Part shown: positions 62,801 through 64,000 of the stretch, piece by piece
Position numbering within the stretch: the stretch's first letter is position 1
Layout of the letters: every line of letters begins with the position of its first letter
Source: Ovis canadensis
Taxonomy: Eukaryota; Chordata; Mammalia; Artiodactyla; Bovidae
DNA: 64,000 nucleotides
Direction: 5' to 3'
Assembly: GCF_042477335.2 (NCBI RefSeq)
Contig: NC_091247.1
Location: forward strand, 8,330,501 to 8,394,500
Translations under genes and position numbers: made by a program
Notes under the pieces: model-generated
What the model was told of the DNA's origin: nothing
Seen by the model: only the letters and a program-made list of their open reading frames with translations
Database searches by the model: none

Positions 62801-64000
62801 TAAGAAGGATAAAAGGGGGATGATGTACAGGCAGTTGCTGGGTTGCATCCCTAACGTACGCCATGGTTTTATACCTTAAATAAAATGTGTGCTGACAGAT
62901 GAGGAAACAGAGGCCAGGGACTTGCCCTGGGTCACTCTGCTGTAAGTGGATTTGAACCCGGGTCCTCCCAAGCCCCCACTCTTTGCTGCTCCATCCTGCC
63001 TGCGTGCGTGCTAAGTCGCTTCTGTTGTGTCTCTTTATGACCCCATGGACTGTACCCCACCAGGCTCCTCTGTCCATGGGGTTCTCCAGGCAAGAATACT
63101 GGAGTGGATTGCCATTTCCTTCTCCAGGGGGATCTTCCTGACCCAGGGATTGAACCTCTGTCTCTTAGGTCTCCTGCATTGGCTGGAGAGTTCTTTCTTT
63201 TAAACCCTAGCACCACCTGGAAGCCATCCTGCCTGCCCCACCATTACTGTGGGAGAGGGTGGGCCTGTGTACTAGATGCTAGGCTGCTCCAAGAGGAGAC
63301 AGAGGTGCGCTTATCTCCGCAGCCTCGAGCTCACCGTTCTCCTGCAATCTGGAACCCCAGAAGGACATGGGCCACACGCTCGAATGGAGCCCGAAAGCCT
63401 CGATCCGGGGCTGCCGCTTGGAAGGTGTGGCTGGCCACAAGGAGGCGCACATCCTGAGGATCCTACCGGGCCCAGAGACCGGGTAAGGGTACCAGCCCCG
63501 CCAGCCCCGCCAAACCCACCCTCTATAAACCCTCGCTTCTGGCCAAGCCTTAGCGCCCCGGCCTGGTTAGAGAACTGTCACCCCCGCCTATATCTGGGCC
63601 CCGCCCATTTCCACGCTCACCCGACAGACCCAGGACCAACCAGGTTAGGAGTGCAGCTGCTGCTCAACCGACCCCAGGTCTTGCTCTGGCCCGGCAATTC
63701 CTGGTCAAGTTCCCCAACACTGCCCCACACCCCGCACTACTGCCCTCGCTGATGCGGGGGGGTACATCTCCCCCCACATCCAGGCCCCGGACAGTGACCG
63801 TGAAGTTGGAGCTGACCTGTGCTTGGAGAGATACTGACGCTGCCGTGCTCATCCTTCAGGGTCCACCCTACGTGTCCTGGTTAATTGACGCCAACCACAA
63901 CATGCAGATCTGGGTGAGTCGCTTTGAGACCCACACAGCCCCGTTCAGATCTTCCCGAGGCTCCTCAAAGAAAAAAAAAACAAACTTCCTGCACCATCAC
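41809..64000 (+). CDS. ENG: ENG, endoglin, exons 1-6 (gene continues past the window)
   Basis: The exons seen are 41809-41875, 50118-50260, 59290-59430, 62254-62416, 63323-63482 and 63784-63913, giving 268 codons of an expected ~650. Endoglin (CD105) is a disulfide-linked type I membrane glycoprotein that binds BMP9/BMP10 through its N-terminal orphan domain and presents them to ALK1; loss in humans causes hereditary haemorrhagic telangiectasia type 1. Seen: a signal peptide ([20 protein letters not shown], cleavage near A25), then the orphan domain with Cys 30, 50, 179, 202 and 237, matching human Cys 30, 53, 182, 207 and 242 as I recall them. Exon lengths 67, 141 and 163 equal my recollection of human; exon 2 is 9 nt shorter, exon 5 is 6 nt shorter and exon 6 is 3 nt longer. 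The rest of the orphan domain, the ZP domain, membrane span and tail are outside the window. Confidence 0.95.
42815..43038 (-). repeat. Bov-tA SINE, antisense
   Basis: GTCGCTCAGTCGTATCCAAC through CACTGAGCCATCAGGGAAGCC. Confidence 0.9.
43630..43880. other. AT-rich island in ENG intron 1
   Basis: Strongly AT-rich sequence amid GC-rich surroundings, with several GATA words (AGATAA, TGATAAG, TGATAAC). It is probably an old repeat; the family is not recognised. Confidence 0.4.
44262..44472 (+). repeat. Bov-tA SINE
   Basis: GAGCTTCCCAAGTGGCTCAG through CCGAGAGTCAGACGTGACC. Confidence 0.88.
44480..45070 (-). mobile_element. Old L1M fragment, antisense, in ENG intron 1
   Basis: TTGTTGTTGAATACTTAGGTGG, CAGTTATAAATACCACTTCC and GAGTCCCAGAAGTGGAGGTG are a diverged antisense L1M block at 44900-45070. 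Earlier AT-rich sequence probably belongs to it. Confidence 0.65.
45855..46030 (-). repeat. MIR SINE, antisense
   Basis: ACTTAACCTGCACAAAAGCC, TTAGCCCCATTTCACAGCTGAG and GAATTTGCCTGAGTAACATAG. Confidence 0.8.
46497..46658 (-). repeat. CHR-type SINE, antisense
   Basis: TTAGTTGCAACATGTGGGATC through GGACCACCAGGGAAGTCC. Confidence 0.88.
47090..47310 (-). mobile_element. BovB LINE 3' end fragment, antisense
   Basis: GTTCAGCTGCTCGGTCATGTCC, GTCTCCTGGAGTTTGCTC, ATGCCATCCAACCATCTCG and CTTTCCAGCATCAGGATC match the BovB end at 25890-26085 with more divergence. Confidence 0.85.
47905..47960 (+). promoter_or_regulatory. ENG: Candidate ENG intron-1 enhancer core with paired GATA sites
   Basis: TTATCTGATC occurs twice (47920-47929 and 47945-47954), 25 bases apart; each contains AGATAA on the minus strand. 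It sits in unique sequence 6.1 kb after the ENG start codon. Mouse Eng is reported to have GATA/ETS-driven intronic enhancers at about +7 and +9 kb; equivalence is inferred. Confidence 0.45.
48499..48612 (+). repeat. CHR-type SINE
   Basis: CTGCAGTCCAGCGGTTAAGAC, GGTTCGATCCCTGGCTGGGG and an A-rich tail. Confidence 0.8.
49140..49300 (+). promoter_or_regulatory. ENG: Candidate ENG intron-1 ETS cluster
   Basis: ACAGGAAGTG (49154-49163) is a near-ideal ETS site. CATTCCTT (49253) and ATTTCCTCTTCCTCC (from 49282) follow within 140 bases. The sequence is unique and repeat-free, 7.3 kb after the ATG. Function is inferred. Confidence 0.4.
49795..49972 (+). repeat. Bov-tA 3' part followed by a (CA)n microsatellite
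   Basis: GGGAAAATCCCCTGGCGGAGG through CAATGAGTCAGACACGACGG, then a CACACA run at about 49939-49970. The tract is likely to vary in length. Confidence 0.85.
50118..50260 (+). CDS. ENG: ENG exon 2
   Basis: The acceptor CCCACAG ends at 50117 and the donor GTGAGT is at 50261. It encodes [13 protein letters not shown]...[20 protein letters not shown]. Three residues are missing relative to human in the loop after LQPV (DSK replaces a longer segment). It ends in phase 0. Confidence 0.96.
50433..50574 (+). repeat. ENG intron-2 duplicated segment, copy A
   Basis: It runs from CTTGTGGCCTCTGAAACC to CTTGATAATCCCCAAA and recurs at 51216-51353, diverged by roughly 12-15% with small indels. Both copies keep GTGCAGTGATAAGA and CCCAGACCACCAATATCGGG. 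The family is unknown. Confidence 0.8.
50870..51060 (-). repeat. MIR SINE, antisense
   Basis: TTTATTGAGCACTTACTGTG, GCTAGGTACTGTGCTAGGCC and CCCATTTTTCAGAGGAGGG. Confidence 0.85.
51216..51353 (+). repeat. ENG intron-2 duplicated segment, copy B
   Basis: Partner of 50433-50574, same orientation, about 780 bases downstream. A MIR (50870-51060) lies between the copies. Confidence 0.8.
51370..54545 (+). other. ENG: ENG intron 2, central part
   Basis: Mostly unique GC-rich sequence with a GAATGAAT run at about 52310-52328, a (GT)n run at about 53455-53475, and MIR/L2-like phrases (about 52350-52520). No exon is seen. Confidence 0.5.
54546..54670 (+). repeat. (GGAT)n tetranucleotide repeat, interrupted
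   Basis: Units of GGAT and GGTT/GGGT over about 125 bases, with the purest run at about 54595-54622. Likely polymorphic in length. Confidence 0.9.
55262..55450 (-). repeat. MIR SINE, antisense
   Basis: CACTGAATCCTCACAAATC, CAGATCAGGAAGCTGAGGCCC and CTGCCCAGGGTCACAGGC. Confidence 0.82.
55455..56080 (+). promoter_or_regulatory. ENG: Repeat-free block in ENG intron 2 with an AP-1 site
   Basis: Unique GC-rich sequence with TGAGTCA at 55941-55947 (a perfect AP-1 word) and ETS-like GGAAG words nearby. A tandem 15-base repeat (CGGCTCCAATCTGGC) is at about 55494-55523. Enhancer function is only a suggestion. Confidence 0.25.
56925..57015 (-). mobile_element. Short old L1M fragment
   Basis: TAATAACTTTATTGTGAAAAC and TACAGTGTACGGTTGAGGTG then TTTTGATCATATACACAGAG match a common L1M block. 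Confidence 0.6.
57016..57700. other. AT-rich unclassified sequence in ENG intron 2
   Basis: About 700 bases of AT-rich sequence without any SINE or LINE signature I know. No open frame of note. It could be an old, unrecognised repeat or unique intron. Confidence 0.4.
57940..58143 (-). repeat. CHR-type SINE, antisense
   Basis: It starts after TTCTTTCTTTCTTTC with CTGTGCTGGGTCTTCACTGTGG and ends GGACCACCAGGGAAGG. Confidence 0.88.
58255..58485 (+). repeat. MIR SINE, near full length
   Basis: TTCACCTCTCTGTGCCCTG, TTCATCTGTAAGGGAGAATAAC and GTAAAGCACTTAGAACAGTCC through GCACTGTATAAATGTTAGG, in sense order. Confidence 0.9.
58815..58972 (-). repeat. CHR-type SINE, antisense, followed by an L1 tail remnant
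   Basis: GGCTGCCCCAGGTCTTAGC through GGACCACTAGGGAAGTCCC. An artiodactyl L1-like tail remnant follows to about 59035. Exon 3 begins about 250 bases further on. Confidence 0.85.
59290..59430 (+). CDS. ENG: ENG exon 3
   Basis: The acceptor CCCAG ends at 59289 and the donor GTGAGT is at 59431. The 47 codons [16 protein letters not shown]...[18 protein letters not shown] end in QLAY. One N-glycosylation sequon (NKS) is retained. The human NGT sequon is replaced by GGI. Confidence 0.95.
59660..59880 (-). repeat. Bov-tA SINE, antisense
   Basis: ATGCTCAGTCGTAGCCGAGTCC through CCACTGAGCCACCTGGGAAGC. Confidence 0.9.
60250..61090. promoter_or_regulatory. ENG: CpG-rich block in ENG intron 3
   Basis: CpG-dense, G+C-rich sequence, densest at about 60570-61080, with many CGCG/GCGG words, standing out from the surrounding intron. 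A forkhead-type word TGTTTAC is at 60370-60376 and an E-box CAGCTG at 60363-60368. It lies between exons 3 and 4. It could be an internal promoter, an enhancer or a methylation-regulated island. Confidence 0.6.
61091..62253 (+). other. ENG: ENG intron 3, distal part
   Basis: Unique sequence with short MIR-like pieces (about 61100-61160, 61740-61880). No exon before 62254. Confidence 0.5.
62254..62416 (+). CDS. ENG: ENG exon 4
   Basis: The acceptor CCCCAG ends at 62253. The donor GTCTGC at 62417 is weak. It encodes [20 protein letters not shown]...[20 protein letters not shown]. The NTT sequon is retained and the first human NSS is replaced by DSK. The length, 163 nt, equals human. Confidence 0.94.
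63000..63230 (-). repeat. Bov-tA SINE, antisense, in ENG intron 4
   Basis: GTGCGTGCTAAGTCGCTTCTG through ACCACCTGGAAGCC. It ends less than 100 bases before exon 5. Confidence 0.88.
63323..63482 (+). CDS. ENG: ENG exon 5
   Basis: The acceptor CTCCGCAG ends at 63322 and the donor GTAAGG is at 63483. It encodes [20 protein letters not shown]...[20 protein letters not shown] and ends in phase 2. Confidence 0.94.
63784..63913 (+). CDS. ENG: ENG exon 6
   Basis: The acceptor CATCCAG ends at 63783 and the donor GTGAGT is at 63914. It encodes [20 protein letters not shown], then [18 protein letters not shown]. It is one codon longer than human. The window ends 87 bases into the next intron. Confidence 0.95.

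Overview
The window is mammalian nuclear DNA from a ruminant, almost certainly a bovid. It carries split genes with consensus splice sites. It is dense in BovB/RTE LINE sequence, BOVA2 and Bov-tA SINEs and CHR-type tRNA-derived SINEs, a repeat set typical of pecoran ruminants, on top of older mammalian MIR, L1M and hAT relics. Cattle, sheep, goat and buffalo cannot be told apart by eye.

Three genes lie head-to-tail on the + strand. (1) ST6GALNAC6 (about 0.8-12.74 kb) is a Golgi alpha-2,6-sialyltransferase. All coding exons are visible, including a short upstream exon for the long N-terminus that sits inside an antisense MIR repeat. (2) AK1 (about 18.3-32.17 kb) is cytosolic adenylate kinase 1, with a TATA-type non-coding first exon, six exons of the 194-residue enzyme and an alternative first exon encoding a myristoylation-type N-terminus (AK1-beta). 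(3) ENG (about 41.5 kb to the right edge) is endoglin, the endothelial TGF-beta/BMP co-receptor. Its promoter and exons 1-6 are present and the rest lies beyond the window. The gene order ST6GALNAC6-AK1-ENG matches the conserved mammalian cluster at human 9q34.11. The genes are neighbours and are not known to share a pathway.

Layout: 0-12.7 kb ST6GALNAC6, whose fourth intron (7.7-10.5 kb) holds a nest of an hAT element split by an L1 that contains SINE and BovB pieces; 12.7-18.2 kb intergenic; 18.2-32.2 kb AK1, whose 6-kb intron 5 contains a 2.8-kb 5'-truncated BovB and a 46-bp insertion nested in it; 32.2-41.4 kb intergenic and repeat-rich; 41.4-64 kb ENG, with an 8.2-kb intron 1 carrying GATA and ETS motif clusters, a 9-kb intron 2 with a diverged local duplication, and a CpG-rich block in intron 3.

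I found no prokaryotic-type system, CRISPR array or unknown multigene system. The most interesting signals are small: a MIR-derived start codon and splice donor in ST6GALNAC6 with an ATGA-overlapping upstream frame; a 25-nt GC-rich retroposed fragment with an A21 tail and a 14-bp target-site duplication inside BovB; a TATA box that is also a MEF2 consensus at AK1; local duplications in AK1 intron 1 and ENG intron 2; and candidate ENG intronic enhancers plus an intragenic CpG-rich block.
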